64,000 bases of DNA, from assembly GCF_019968905.1 (NCBI RefSeq), contig NZ_CP079946.1, positions 8,901,356-8,965,355 of the forward strand, in the 5' to 3' direction. Origin of the DNA: Corallococcus sp. EGB. Its GTDB lineage: Bacteria; Myxococcota; Myxococcia; Myxococcales; Myxococcaceae. Every line of letters begins with the position of its first letter. Positions within the stretch are counted from its first letter, which is position 1. Shown in pieces: positions 1 through 8,304 of this stretch. The notes beneath the pieces are model-generated. The model was not told the DNA's origin and did not search any database. It saw nothing but the letters and a program-made list of their open reading frames with translations. The translations under genes and the position numbers were made by a program.

Positions 1-1
1 C

Positions 2-454
2 GGCGTCCCGCTGACCTACGTCAGGACCCAGGACGACGTCGTTCGCGCGGACTCCTCGACGGAGCGTTCACTCGCCCTGCTAGCGAGCACCTTGGGGGCA
101 TGCGCCTTGGTGCTTGCGGTAGTGGGGCTCAGCGGCGTGTTGCTCTACTCGGTCCGGCAGCGCACGCGCGAGCTGGCTGTGCGGAGAGCGCTGGGCGCGT
201 CCGCGTGGTCGGTGGCGAGTCTGGTGCTGCGTGACGCGGTCCAACTGGCGGGCATCGGCCTGGTGCTCGGCGTTCCCGCAGCGCTCGTCGCGGCGCACCT
301 TGGCCGCAGCTTCCTCTTCGGCGTCGCTCCGGATGACGTCGTGACGCTGAGCGCGGCAACGGCGCTGCTCTTCGTCATCTGCGTCGTCGCGAGCCTCCTC
401 CCGGTCCTCCGCGCCGCGCGCCTCCCCGTGTCGGAGGCACTGCGAGGCGACTGA
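2..454 (+). CDS. C-terminal part of an ABC-type permease (FtsX/MacB, ADOP family)
   Basis: The reading frame is open from the window edge, so the gene starts upstream; about 150 residues are visible. They hold three hydrophobic segments (about residues 30-50, 75-100 and 115-135) and, between the first two, the conserved VRRALGA coupling-helix motif of FtsX-domain permeases. The end SEALRGD is also typical of the family. The spacing fits the last FtsX domain of the large ADOP permeases, which are common in myxobacteria and acidobacteria and often lack an adjacent ATPase. Its cargo cannot be inferred. The gene ends at a TGA and is followed by decayed DNA. Confidence 0.85.
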   Translation, partial: GVPLTYVRTQDDVVRADSSTERSLALLASTLGACALVLAVVGLSGVLLYSVRQRTRELAVRRALGASAWSVASLVLRDAVQLAGIGLVLGVPAALVAAHLGRSFLFGVAPDDVVTLSAATALLFVICVVASLLPVLRAARLPVSEALRGD

Positions 455-892
455 CCGCGGGGGGGGCGAACCACCTCGCCCCTCCCCGGCGGCCCGAAGG
501 CGCACCCCTTCAGGCCCACTGACACCGTCAGGTCTCGAGGTCTGGCGTCACCCGCGCACTGGGCGCCGGGTTCGAGAAGACACTCACCCCGCGCGTGTCC
601 TGCCGGCCCGACGGATGTCAGACTGCGGCCGAGAATGGGATTTCGGTGCGCGCCCCTGCCCGTGGCGTCCTCCTGGATGCGCTTGACCCCAGGCCTCTTC
701 CTCCTGTGGCCCTCGTGGGCTGTTCAAGTCCCGCCGCATCGAACGACGACGGTGACGCGGAGCAGGGTTCCTGAGAGACCGTGCCCACGCGCTCCGTCCG
801 CCGCTCCAGATGACCGCGGTCTCCAACGGCCAGGGGTTGCTGCTCTGGGGCGGTGCGGGTGGCTGCAGCGCGAGCGGACTGTGTGGTGAGGG
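455..892. other. Intergenic stretch, probably decayed coding DNA
   Basis: I see no convincing intact gene here. A short plus-strand frame at 810-896 reads AVSNGQGLLLWGGAGG, which resembles one kelch-type blade, and it runs straight into the left end of the IS66-derived element. A lipobox-like LVGCSS appears in a different frame near 715-735. Together they could be the debris of a kelch-type lipoprotein broken by frameshifts and the insertion. This reading is speculative. Confidence 0.3.
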
Positions 893-1212
893 ATAACCGT
901 CCGGCCAACGACGTGCCGTGAGGGATTGCCGTGGTAGCGGCGCGCGGCGGACGCTCTCGGGCATGGCGAAGACGGTGGAGAAGCCGGAGTGGAGGCGGAT
1001 GGCAGAAGCGTTTGATGCGAGCGGGCAGACGCACCCAAACTCGCGCATCGGTGAGCTGCTCCCCCACGAGTGGATGCGGCGACGCGCCGCCGACCCGCCC
1101 GCTTCGCCCCTCCAGCCCAGTCCCTGAACAGCTCACGCTCCTCGCGGCGCCCGCCGTGCACGGTCGTGGTCCGTCTTCAATCCTTCCGGCACGTCACTGG
1201 CCGGACGGTTAC
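893..1212. mobile_element. Non-autonomous IS66-family remnant (about 320 bp) with terminal inverted repeats
   Basis: The left end at 894-918 (starting TAACCGTCCGGCCA) and the right end at 1187-1211 are inverted copies, 25 bp long with two mismatches; weaker similarity continues about 10 bp inward. The interior encodes only a fused fragment of IS66 proteins (963-1127). No 8-bp target duplication is visible: the left flank is GGTGAGGG and the right flank AGAAGGCG. The structure fits an internally deleted IS66 relative that could move only if transposase were supplied in trans. The inverted repeats are seen directly; the family assignment rests on the coding remnant. Confidence 0.7.
963..1127 (+). 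pseudogene. Fused remnant of IS66 TnpA start and TnpC end
   Basis: The 54-codon frame opens with MAKTVEKPEWRRMAEAFDAS, which resembles the helix-turn-helix start of the IS66 accessory protein (Orf1/TnpA). It then continues without a break as GQTHPNSRIGELLPHEWMRR, whose THPxSRIxELLPHxW pattern resembles the C-terminal tail of the IS66 transposase. An internal deletion that removed most of tnpA, tnpB and tnpC and joined the ends in frame would give this. It lacks every catalytic residue. The frame lies between the inverted repeats of the element, which supports the reading. Confidence 0.65.
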
Positions 1213-1302
1213 AGAAGGCGGGCAAGATGCTCCGGCGGGTCTGCCTGACCGCGGCGCGGCTCGGCCTGGTGTTGGATCTGCTCCGCCCTCCGAACCTCCC
1301 CG

Positions 1303-1330
1303 CCCCCTGCCGTGTGAACGAGGCAGGGGG
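1303..1330 (-). terminator. Hairpin downstream of the repeat lipoprotein gene
   Basis: A perfect 9-bp inverted repeat (CCCCCTGCC and GGCAGGGGG) with a 10-nt loop lies about 20 bp beyond the stop of the minus-strand gene ending at 1351. No U-tract follows on the minus strand, so it may act as a 3'-end stabiliser or with Rho. Confidence 0.45.
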
Positions 1331-1350
1331 GCTTTGGCGCCTTCCCTGCT

Positions 1351-4300
1351 TCAGCGGCGGCGGCGGGACCACCGCACCCACACCCCGAGCGCCGCCAGGA
1401 AGAGGGGCGCCGTGGGAGTCGAACCGGCGACAGGGTTGCAACCGCAGCCCGACGCAGGCTCGGGCGTCTCATCCACAGGAGCGCCGGCATCCGGAACGCC
1501 CGCGTCCTCGGTGCCTGCGGTGGACCCACCGTCGGGCTCGCCGCCATCCGTGCCGCTGCCGCCATCCTGAGGGGCTTCGTCGACGACAGAGAAGCCACGC
1601 TCGGGGGACGGAGCGCTGGAGGCGCCTTGGGCATCCACGGCGCTCACGCGCCAGGAGTAGCTCCCCACGGCGAGCGCCTCGTTCGCGGCCAGGGTCCGGG
1701 CCGTCTCCGCCGTCCTGTACAGGCGAAGACGGGTGCCCCCCTGGAGGATCTCCAGGTCGTAGGCGAGGGCATCACCCTCCGCATCCGTGGAAGCGTCCCA
1801 CCGGAACGTGACGAGCCCTCCTGTCAGGTGGGCGTCCGCCTCCGGCGCGATGAGCACGGGCGCGGACGGCGGATGATGGATGTTCGTCACCTGGATGGAG
1901 ACCGTGGCGGCGGCGGAGAAGAACTCTCCATCCGACACACGGAAGGAGAAGCTGTCCGGGCCGGAGTAGCGGGCCGCGGGCTGATAGGTCGGGTTGGCTC
2001 CAAAGCCAGTCAGCGTGCCGTGCTGGGGCTGCGTCAAGAGCTGATAGGTCACGCTCTGCCCATCCGGATCCGTGCCCTGGAGCGTCAGGGGCAGGGGGGT
2101 CTCCACTGGCGTGGACACGGACTGTCCCACGGCCGCGGGCGGACGGTTGTCATTGAATGTCACGAGCCGTCCCCGGATCCGGTAGCCCCAGTAGGGCGCC
2201 GTCCTGTCGTCGTGCGGGTAGGCGACGAGGGCTGTCCTGCCGGTTCCCAGAAACACCACCGCGGGGGTCTCTTCGTTGTCAGTGCTCCCCGCGATGACAA
2301 ACCCCTGAGGCTCACGAACAATGCCCGCGCTCGTGACCCGCGCCCCGTAGACATTGGAGTCAGGGCTGTTCACCACGTTGTCCTGCCATGCGACCAGGTA
2401 TTCCGTACCCATCGAGGCCACCGAGGGATGGCGCTGGTAGTGCTCCGTGGCGATGACGAACCCCGCTGGGTCGAGCCGCGCTCCCCCGCTCGTCACCCGG
2501 GCTCCATAGATATGAGGAATGTTCCTCCCGCTGAAGCCTGCCCATGCGACCAGGTAGTCCGTTCCATTCGAAGCCACCGAAGGGAATCGCTGGTTGTATC
2601 GCTCCGCGGAGATGATCAGTCCCGCGGGGTCCAGCACCGCTCCCGTGCTCGTCACCCGCGAGGCATGGATGTCCCAGTCACTGCTGCCGTTCGCCGACCA
2701 GGCAACGAGATAGTCCTTGCCGTTGGACGCCACGGCATGGGTGCCGTACTCACCAAGCGAGGGGGTGATGAGGAATGCCGAGGCATCCAGGGCTACGCCC
2801 GCACCAGAGACCCGCACCCCCGCGAGGAATCGGGGGGTCCACTGCTCCTCGGACGCCTCGAAGACGAGGAGGTAGTCCGTGCCATTCGAGGCCAGCTTGG
2901 GGGAGGTGGCGCTCCCAAGGGACGCGGGAGAGAGGGGAAGGCCCCCTGGCTTCACCACCTCGCCTGTGCGGGTGATCCGTGTGCCGAAAATCCGCCCCTG
3001 CGAATGGCCATAGCCCACCCAGCCAACGAGGTAGTCGGTCCCATTGGACGCCACCGTGGGGCGGAAGTAGGCCATCCCGTCGGCCGTTCCCAAGGCGATC
3101 TCGAGTCCCGACGGATCCAGGACCTCGCCCAGGGGGTCGACGCGCACGCCGACGATGCTCTCCCCGAGGTTGCGCCTGTCGTACCAGACGACAAGGAAGT
3201 CCGTGCCATTCGAAGCCACCACGGGGGCGGTCTGTGTGCTGGCCGCCAAGGCGAGGATGATCCCCGTTGAATCGAGGATGCCGCCTGCTTGCGTCACCCG
3301 CATCCCGAAGGCATCCCAACCGCTCTCCCAGGCGATGAAGTAGTCGGTCCCGTTGAAGGCCACCGCCGGAGAGTCGCCGCTCGGGGAGAGCTCCTGTCCG
3401 GCCACATCGACCACGGTCCCCCCATTCGTGACGCGTGTCCCACGGAGGCCGTTGTAGCCCGAGCGATTGTCCGTCCAGACGACGAAATAGTCCTCCCCGT
3501 TTGAAGCAACGGATGGATTGGCCTGCATCTTTTCGGCGGTGGAGATTTCGAACCCGGGGCCGTCCAGCACCGCACCCGTGCTCGTGACACGCGTCCCGAA
3601 GATGTCCGACTCGTCGATGTTGACCGTGTCCTTCCAGGCAACGAGGTAGTCGCTGCCATTGGAGGCCACCGAGGGCGTCCGCTGTGAATGCGTCCCCGTG
3701 GCCAATGCGATTCCTTGCGCGTCCAGCACGACGCCCAGGCCGGAGACCCGTGCCCCGAAGATGTCGCCCACCCCGTCGTTGCGCTCATCCTCCCAGACCA
3801 CGAAATAGTCCGTGCCATTGGAGGCCGCGGCGGGCTGGCTCTTCGCGCCCGCCGACGTGGAGATGGCGATCCCCATCGGATCCTCGACTTCACCCGCGCT
3901 CGTCACGCGCGAACCGAACACCCCGCCGGTGCCGATCCACGTGACGAAGTAGGCCGTCCCATTGGACGTCACGGCTGGGGAGTACGAGTTCTGCTGGGTG
4001 AGGATGAACGGCGCGGTGTCCGGCAGTCCTCCTCCTCCGGTCACCCGCGCAGCCATGGCGCGAGTGGTGCTCTCGGTCCGCTCGGTCCAGGCGACCAGGT
4101 AGTCCGCACCGTTGGAGGCCACGGAGACATCCGAGACGGACCTGGCGCCGCGAGAGATGTCGAGGCCCAAGGAATCCAGCACCGCCCCGGAGCTCGACAC
4201 GCGGGTCCCGTAGACCTGCATGATGCCCTCTCGGAAGTCCTCCCAGACCACGAGGGAGTCAGCGCCATTCGAAGCCACGGCCGGCTTTTCATGGAGTGAG

Positions 4301-5109
4301 GTCTGCCGCCCTGGCACGGGCTGATCCATGCCGAACTCCGGAGAGATGACGGGCGCCACGGTGGCGGGGAACACGGACGAGGACACCACCTCCTCGGGTA
4401 CCCGGAGCTGGAGGGCTCCCGCGACGTACCGCGCCAGGACCGGCGTGCTTCGGCCGGAAGCCTCTACCCAGGCCGCATGGCCGTAGCGAACGCCCAGCCC
4501 CGTCTGCTCATCCTTGAAGTGGAGGCCCTTGTCCGTGGCGCCGACATAGGTCAACCCCTTCGCGGGCAGCGTCATCACCAGCTCCCCCGAGCCCCTGGGC
4601 GCCGAGGAGAAGACCCATTCCTGCTGAAGCCCGTCCTCCGTGTTGCGCAGGTGCTCGACGACGCCATCCCGAACCAGGGTGAGGTGGCCGGTCCGCTCCA
4701 ATCGTCCCGGCTCCGCCCTCTGCGCGGCGCCCTGGACTCCGCGATGCCAGCGCATGGCGCCCAGACTGAGCGGCGCACCCTTCGTGTTCGCTCGCTGAGC
4801 AGGAACGCGCTGCGCGGGGGGCACCGCGCCCGGAGGCATGAAGGGCGTCAGTGTCAGCCCCTCGGGTCCTGCCGTCACACCGTAGGTGGAGTGGCCCCCG
4901 CTCCACGCCTGTCCATCGGGACGAAAGGCGAAGTGGACCTGTCGCATGACCGCGGAGACATCAAAGGGAGCCTGGATCGTGGGAGGCGATGATGACGCCA
5001 CCTCTGGCGAATCCTTCTCGGGCGCGGAAGAGGACAGACAGGAGAGCAGTGTCACGGCGACAAGCACTCCGAGGAGTGACCGCGACAAGACGGCGGAGGA
5101 GCGAGGCAT
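1351..5109 (-). CDS. Large surface lipoprotein with about 14 tandem VASNGTDYLVAW repeats and a MYXO-CTERM-like tail
   Basis: This 1252-residue protein starts with a lipoprotein signal (lipobox LLSC, Cys24). From about residue 275 to 985 it carries some 14 imperfect repeats of about 50 residues, each with a VASNGTDYLVAW core followed by a GxRVTSxGxVLD strand. Such repeats look like beta-propeller blades, and 14 would fit two seven-bladed propellers (inference). Then come a cadherin/Big-like module (NRPPAAVG... DPDGQSVTY), a fibronectin-like module (WDASTDAEGD), an Asp/Gly-rich linker and a C-terminal tail with GCGCNP, a hydrophobic helix and WSRRRR. That tail resembles the MYXO-CTERM sorting signal of myxobacteria. 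A lipobox plus such a tail suggests an unusual double anchor. Binding partner unknown. Confidence 0.85.
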   Translation of the reverse strand: MPRSSAVLSRSLLGVLVAVTLLSCLSSSAPEKDSPEVASSSPPTIQAPFDVSAVMRQVHFAFRPDGQAWSGGHSTYGVTAGPEGLTLTPFMPPGAVPPAQRVPAQRANTKGAPLSLGAMRWHRGVQGAAQRAEPGRLERTGHLTLVRDGVVEHLRNTEDGLQQEWVFSSAPRGSGELVMTLPAKGLTYVGATDKGLHFKDEQTGLGVRYGHAAWVEASGRSTPVLARYVAGALQLRVPEEVVSSSVFPATVAPVISPEFGMDQPVPGRQTSLHEKPAVASNGADSLVVWEDFREGIMQVYGTRVSSSGAVLDSLGLDISRGARSVSDVSVASNGADYLVAWTERTESTTRAMAARVTGGGGLPDTAPFILTQQNSYSPAVTSNGTAYFVTWIGTGGVFGSRVTSAGEVEDPMGIAISTSAGAKSQPAAASNGTDYFVVWEDERNDGVGDIFGARVSGLGVVLDAQGIALATGTHSQRTPSVASNGSDYLVAWKDTVNIDESDIFGTRVTSTGAVLDGPGFEISTAEKMQANPSVASNGEDYFVVWTDNRSGYNGLRGTRVTNGGTVVDVAGQELSPSGDSPAVAFNGTDYFIAWESGWDAFGMRVTQAGGILDSTGIILALAASTQTAPVVASNGTDFLVVWYDRRNLGESIVGVRVDPLGEVLDPSGLEIALGTADGMAYFRPTVASNGTDYLVGWVGYGHSQGRIFGTRITRTGEVVKPGGLPLSPASLGSATSPKLASNGTDYLLVFEASEEQWTPRFLAGVRVSGAGVALDASAFLITPSLGEYGTHAVASNGKDYLVAWSANGSSDWDIHASRVTSTGAVLDPAGLIISAERYNQRFPSVASNGTDYLVAWAGFSGRNIPHIYGARVTSGGARLDPAGFVIATEHYQRHPSVASMGTEYLVAWQDNVVNSPDSNVYGARVTSAGIVREPQGFVIAGSTDNEETPAVVFLGTGRTALVAYPHDDRTAPYWGYRIRGRLVTFNDNRPPAAVGQSVSTPVETPLPLTLQGTDPDGQSVTYQLLTQPQHGTLTGFGANPTYQPAARYSGPDSFSFRVSDGEFFSAAATVSIQVTNIHHPPSAPVLIAPEADAHLTGGLVTFRWDASTDAEGDALAYDLEILQGGTRLRLYRTAETARTLAANEALAVGSYSWRVSAVDAQGASSAPSPERGFSVVDEAPQDGGSGTDGGEPDGGSTAGTEDAGVPDAGAPVDETPEPASGCGCNPVAGSTPTAPLFLAALGVWVRWSRRRR

Positions 5110-5430
5110 GATGAGAGGACATCCCGCGAGGGCCCCCGGAGCCTTCTGGCGCCGGGACGGTGAATGCCAGACGTTGAGTGCACTGGCCTTACCACTGCTG
5201 TTCGCAGGGAGTGCCTGAAAATCGGGTCATGATGGAATCATGATAACATTTGGGTGTGAATGGGGCTCCGGAACAAAAAATGAAGCCGGCGCGCGGAGTC
5301 GGGCGATGCATCCCAAACGGGTCCACCCGCGTAGGCAGCCGCCACGAAGCACCACGCGCCCCCTGGCGTTTCCGGCGATGAGCAGGCTTTAATCAGAGGC
5401 GCTTCGCACTTCTCTCGGAGGGGGACAGGA
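5110..5430. promoter_or_regulatory. Divergent intergenic region with an AT-rich palindrome
   Basis: This 321-bp gap separates the divergent genes at 5109 and 5431. Its middle (about 5215-5285) is clearly AT-richer than the surroundings and contains a perfect inverted repeat TCATGAT-GGA-ATCATGA at 5227-5243. Its position between two divergent starts would suit a promoter or operator. No -35/-10 pair stands out, and no gene is seen. Confidence 0.4.
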
Positions 5431-6909
5431 ATGCATCGTCGTTGGCTCGTCGTCGCGTTGCTCTTGATGTCCACGGGCTGCGCCCACTCGAAGCGGGCAC
5501 CCGAGTCGGAGCTGCCCAAGTACGAGCACGTCTTCCAGAAGCCCCTGACGGAGGCGCTCGCCGCCACGCGCCAGTTGCTGGAAGAGCAGGGCTACACGTT
5601 CGAGGAAACAGAGGACCCCCACCAGCTCGTCACCACCTGGTCCGAGCCGGACCGGGCCGGGACACGCAACACCACGTACACGCGCTACCTGGTGACCGGC
5701 ATCACCGTGGCCCCGCGTCAGTCCGTCGTCCGCATCTTCCGCATGACGCAGCAGACAATGGGCAATGACGTCGAGTGGAAGAAGGTCTGGTGGAAGATCT
5801 ACCTGGAGCGCGCCGAACAGCAGGCCCAGCCCTTCGTGAAGAACGTGGACTTCGACCAGGACGACGCGGAGACCAGGCGCCTGTCCATGCTGCAAGGCGC
5901 CCAGCACGGCACCCGCGACCTGGACCTGGAGCAGGCCCTCACCCTGCGGCTGGAGTCCGCACCCTCTGTCGAAGTCATCGCGGGCAACGCGGTGGAGGAG
6001 AAGCGCCCCACCGCCGTGCGCGCGCCGGAGTTCTACCTGGGGCGCTGGAAGGAAGACGCCGTCGCGGCAGGCCCGTGCACCACGCCCGTGCGCGGCCTGC
6101 CGGAGCTGCTGCACCCGGGCCTCACGCTGCTCATCGGCGAGCAACTGGGCTCCAACGAAGTGCCGGACGTGGTGGGCCACGTAGCATGCCAGGCGGCCCA
6201 GACAGGGCTCGCCGTGACGCTGGGCCTGTCCATCCCCGACACGGAGCAGGCGCGCGTGGACGCATACCTCGCGAGCCCCGGCGCCCCGGCCGACCAGGAC
6301 GCGCTGCTGGAGGGCCGCTTCTGGAACCGCCCGTACCAGGACGGCCGCAGCAGCCGCGCCGTGCTCGACCTCATCGACCGCATGCGCGCCCTGCGCGCGG
6401 CGGGCCTGCGGGTGTCGGTCGTGGCCTATGACACGGACGTGATGAACGGCAGCGAACGCGACGCGGCCCTGGCCCAGGTCTGGACGAAGCGCCGCGCCGC
6501 GAGGCCGGACGAGGTCCAGGTGGTGCTCGCGGGCAACACCCACACCCAGATGCAGAAGGGCACGCAGTGGGACCCGTCCTTCACGCCCATGGCGCACCTG
6601 ATGAAGGACCGGTCGCTCGTCGTGCTGGACATGAGCTACGCGCAGGGCACGCGCTGGGGCTGCGACCTGAGCCGCGACAGCAAGCTGATCTGCGGCATCG
6701 TGGGTGCCACGCCCGCGCCAGCAGTGGCGGCCCGCGCCGGCCTGAGTCCGTACATCCAGCTGCGCCCCCCCTCCGCCGAGGGACTCCAGGGCCTGCTGTA
6801 CGTCGGGCAGCTCACGCCCTCCTTCCCGGCCATCCTCGGCACCAAGGAGGCGCCGCCCACCGACCCCACCCTGGCCCCTCGGGCGCCCGGCGGCTTCCAG
6901 TACCGCTAG
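5431..6909 (+). CDS. Lipoprotein with a ChaN/Tiki-superfamily-like domain
   Basis: The 492-residue product has a lipoprotein signal (MSTGC, Cys17) and a good GGAGG-type ribosome site 7-12 bases upstream. Residues 30-160 form an unrecognised domain rich in charged residues. From about residue 210 the sequence alternates strands and helices in the order seen in ChaN/Tiki/erythromycin-esterase proteins: LLIGEQLGSNEVP, VTLGLSIP, a helix LIDRMRALRAAG, VSVVAYDTD and VVLAGNTHT. In that superfamily the GE and the late G-x-H motifs form the active or haem-binding site. Here they are GEQ and GNTH, so activity is uncertain. It sits alone between divergent and unrelated genes. The superfamily call is inference from motif order. 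Confidence 0.65.
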   Translation: MHRRWLVVALLLMSTGCAHSKRAPESELPKYEHVFQKPLTEALAATRQLLEEQGYTFEETEDPHQLVTTWSEPDRAGTRNTTYTRYLVTGITVAPRQSVVRIFRMTQQTMGNDVEWKKVWWKIYLERAEQQAQPFVKNVDFDQDDAETRRLSMLQGAQHGTRDLDLEQALTLRLESAPSVEVIAGNAVEEKRPTAVRAPEFYLGRWKEDAVAAGPCTTPVRGLPELLHPGLTLLIGEQLGSNEVPDVVGHVACQAAQTGLAVTLGLSIPDTEQARVDAYLASPGAPADQDALLEGRFWNRPYQDGRSSRAVLDLIDRMRALRAAGLRVSVVAYDTDVMNGSERDAALAQVWTKRRAARPDEVQVVLAGNTHTQMQKGTQWDPSFTPMAHLMKDRSLVVLDMSYAQGTRWGCDLSRDSKLICGIVGATPAPAVAARAGLSPYIQLRPPSAEGLQGLLYVGQLTPSFPAILGTKEAPPTDPTLAPRAPGGFQYR

Positions 6910-6922
6910 CGGCCCTGGTGGA

Positions 6923-6969
6923 TTGACGACCGTTAACGTCAGGGTTAATCATTCGCCCTGACGTTAACG
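6923..6969 (+). promoter_or_regulatory. Promoter overlapped by a perfect 14-bp inverted repeat, probable ArsR operator
   Basis: TTGACG at 6923-6928 and TAATCA at 6946-6951 are 17 bp apart, a sigma70-like promoter. The inverted repeat CGTTAACGTCAGGG (6931-6944) and its exact complement (6956-6969) fill the spacer and flank the -10 box, 27 bp before the VOC gene. A repressor bound here would block polymerase. The ArsR protein encoded as the second gene of the operon is the natural candidate. The repeat lacks a U-tract, so a terminator for the gene ending at 6909 is less likely. Confidence 0.6.
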
Positions 6970-6996
6970 ACTTTCCATCCTCCAGGAGTCACCGCC

Positions 6997-7428
6997 ATGA
7001 AGCCCATTCCCCAGGACTGGCCGCGCATCTCTTCCAGTCTGTTCTACGTGGACGCCCCCGCCGCCATCGACTGGCTGGAGCGCGCCTTCGGCTTCCAGAC
7101 GCGACTCAGGGTGGAGGGCGCGGACAACACCATCGTGCACTCGGAGCTGGTCTACGGCGAGGGCGTCATCATGGTGAACTCCTCCGGGCGCCACGGGCTC
7201 CACCAGAGCCCGCGGCTGCACGACGGCGTCAACACGCAGACGCTCATGGTCTACGTGGACGACGTGGACGCCCACTGCGCCCAGGCGCGCGCGGCGGGCG
7301 CGGTCATCTTCCAGGAGCCCGAGACCAAGAACTACGGCGACGACTGGGGCACCAACCGCTCCTATGGCGCCCAGGACCTGGAGGGCCACCGCTGGTGGTT
7401 CACCGCGCGCGTCGCCGGGCCGAAGTAG
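6997..7428 (+). CDS. VOC-family (glyoxalase/bleomycin-resistance-like) protein
   Basis: The 143-residue protein shows one vicinal-oxygen-chelate fold: FYVDAPAAIDWLERAFGF at the start, a central MVYVDDVDAHCAQARAAGA helix-strand, and a DLEGHRWWF end typical of PhnB/glyoxalase-like VOC proteins. The substrate is unknown; such proteins often bind small toxic molecules or act in metal-dependent ring or thiol chemistry. A GGAG ribosome site precedes the ATG. It is the first gene of a three-gene operon with an ArsR regulator and an SRPBCC protein, a combination seen repeatedly in actinobacteria and myxobacteria. Confidence 0.85.
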   Translation: MKPIPQDWPRISSSLFYVDAPAAIDWLERAFGFQTRLRVEGADNTIVHSELVYGEGVIMVNSSGRHGLHQSPRLHDGVNTQTLMVYVDDVDAHCAQARAAGAVIFQEPETKNYGDDWGTNRSYGAQDLEGHRWWFTARVAGPK

Positions 7429-7438
7429 GCTCTCCGCC

Positions 7439-7801
7439 ATGGCCACCCCGTCCGCGCTCGACCGCACCCTGGCCGCCCTCGCCGACCCCACGCGCCGGGG
7501 CGTCGTGGACCGGCTGCGTCGCCGGCCCCAGCCGGCCGGGGAGCTGGCCGCCGCGTTCGACATGAGCCCTCCGGCCATGTCCCGTCACCTGCGCGTCCTG
7601 CGGCAGACAGGGCTCGTGGAGGAGCGCATCGACTCGGACGACGCCCGCGTGCGCGTCTACTCGCTGCGCCCGGAGCCCTTCGCCGCCCTGCGCGGCTGGC
7701 TGGACGAGGTGGAGTCCTTCTGGGAGGACCAGCTGGGCGCCTTCAAGGCCCACGCCGAGCGCACCCGGGGCCCCAAGCCCTCCGGAGGCCGCAAGTCATG
7801 A
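7439..7801 (+). CDS. ArsR-family transcriptional regulator
   Basis: The 120-residue protein is a winged helix repressor: ALDRTLAALADPTRRGVVDRL (first helices), then a helix-turn-helix ending in MSPPAMSRHLRVLRQTGLV, then the wing and a C-terminal helix with a Trp pair. No Cys-rich metal site (ELCVCDL type) is present, so it is not a classical arsenic or metal sensor; it belongs with the ArsR proteins linked to SRPBCC partners. The ATG at 7439 starts 10 bp after the VOC stop, and the gene's TGA overlaps the next ATG (ATGA), which implies translational coupling. It likely represses the promoter at 6923-6969. Confidence 0.88.
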   Translation: MATPSALDRTLAALADPTRRGVVDRLRRRPQPAGELAAAFDMSPPAMSRHLRVLRQTGLVEERIDSDDARVRVYSLRPEPFAALRGWLDEVESFWEDQLGAFKAHAERTRGPKPSGGRKS

Positions 7802-8283
7802 CCGCGGACCGCGCCCGCGTCACCACCTTCGTCGCCGTGTCCCCGCTGGACGCCTTTGAGGTCTTCACCGAGGAGACCGACCTCTGGTGGAACAAGGGCC
7901 CGCGCTACCGCTCCGTCAAGAACCCCCGAGGCGTCCTGCGCTTCGACCCGCCCGGCCCCGGCGGACGCCTGCTGGAGTCCTTCGAGGAGGACGTCTTCGA
8001 GATTGGCCGCGTGCTCGTCTGGGAGCCCGGCGCGCGGCTCGTCTTCCAGTGGCGCGCGAGCAACTTCGCCCCCGGGGAGTTCACCGAGGTCGACGTCCGC
8101 TTCGAGCCCACCTTCGGCGGCACCCGCGTCGTGCTGGAGCACCGGGGCTGGGACGCCATCCGCATGGACCACCCCGTGCGCCACGGCCTGGACGGCGCGG
8201 CCACCGTCGCCATGATTGGCCGCTGGTGGGGGGACCTCGTCACGCGCTACCGGCTCCACGCCGCGCGGGCCCGCCCCACCTGA
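7798..8283 (+). CDS. SRPBCC/AHSA1-domain protein
   Basis: The 161-residue protein follows the AHSA1/START-like helix-grip pattern: VTTFVAVSPLDAFEVFTEE at the start, a W-rich segment, RLVFQWRASNF, then EVDVRFEPTFGGTRVVLEHRGW and a long closing helix. Such proteins form a hydrophobic cavity that binds small ligands. It overlaps the ArsR gene by four bases and is the last gene of the VOC-ArsR-SRPBCC operon. A role in sensing or detoxifying the same ligand as its neighbours is inference. Confidence 0.85.
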   Translation: MTADRARVTTFVAVSPLDAFEVFTEETDLWWNKGPRYRSVKNPRGVLRFDPPGPGGRLLESFEEDVFEIGRVLVWEPGARLVFQWRASNFAPGEFTEVDVRFEPTFGGTRVVLEHRGWDAIRMDHPVRHGLDGAATVAMIGRWWGDLVTRYRLHAARARPT

Positions 8284-8304
8284 GAAGCCCCACCCTGCCC
8301 GTGG

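Noticed and set aside
1403-1440. A GGGAGTCGAACC string resembling the 3' part of a tRNA on the opposite strand
   Set aside because: It lies within the C-terminal coding part of the repeat lipoprotein, and no acceptor or anticodon stem can be formed around it.
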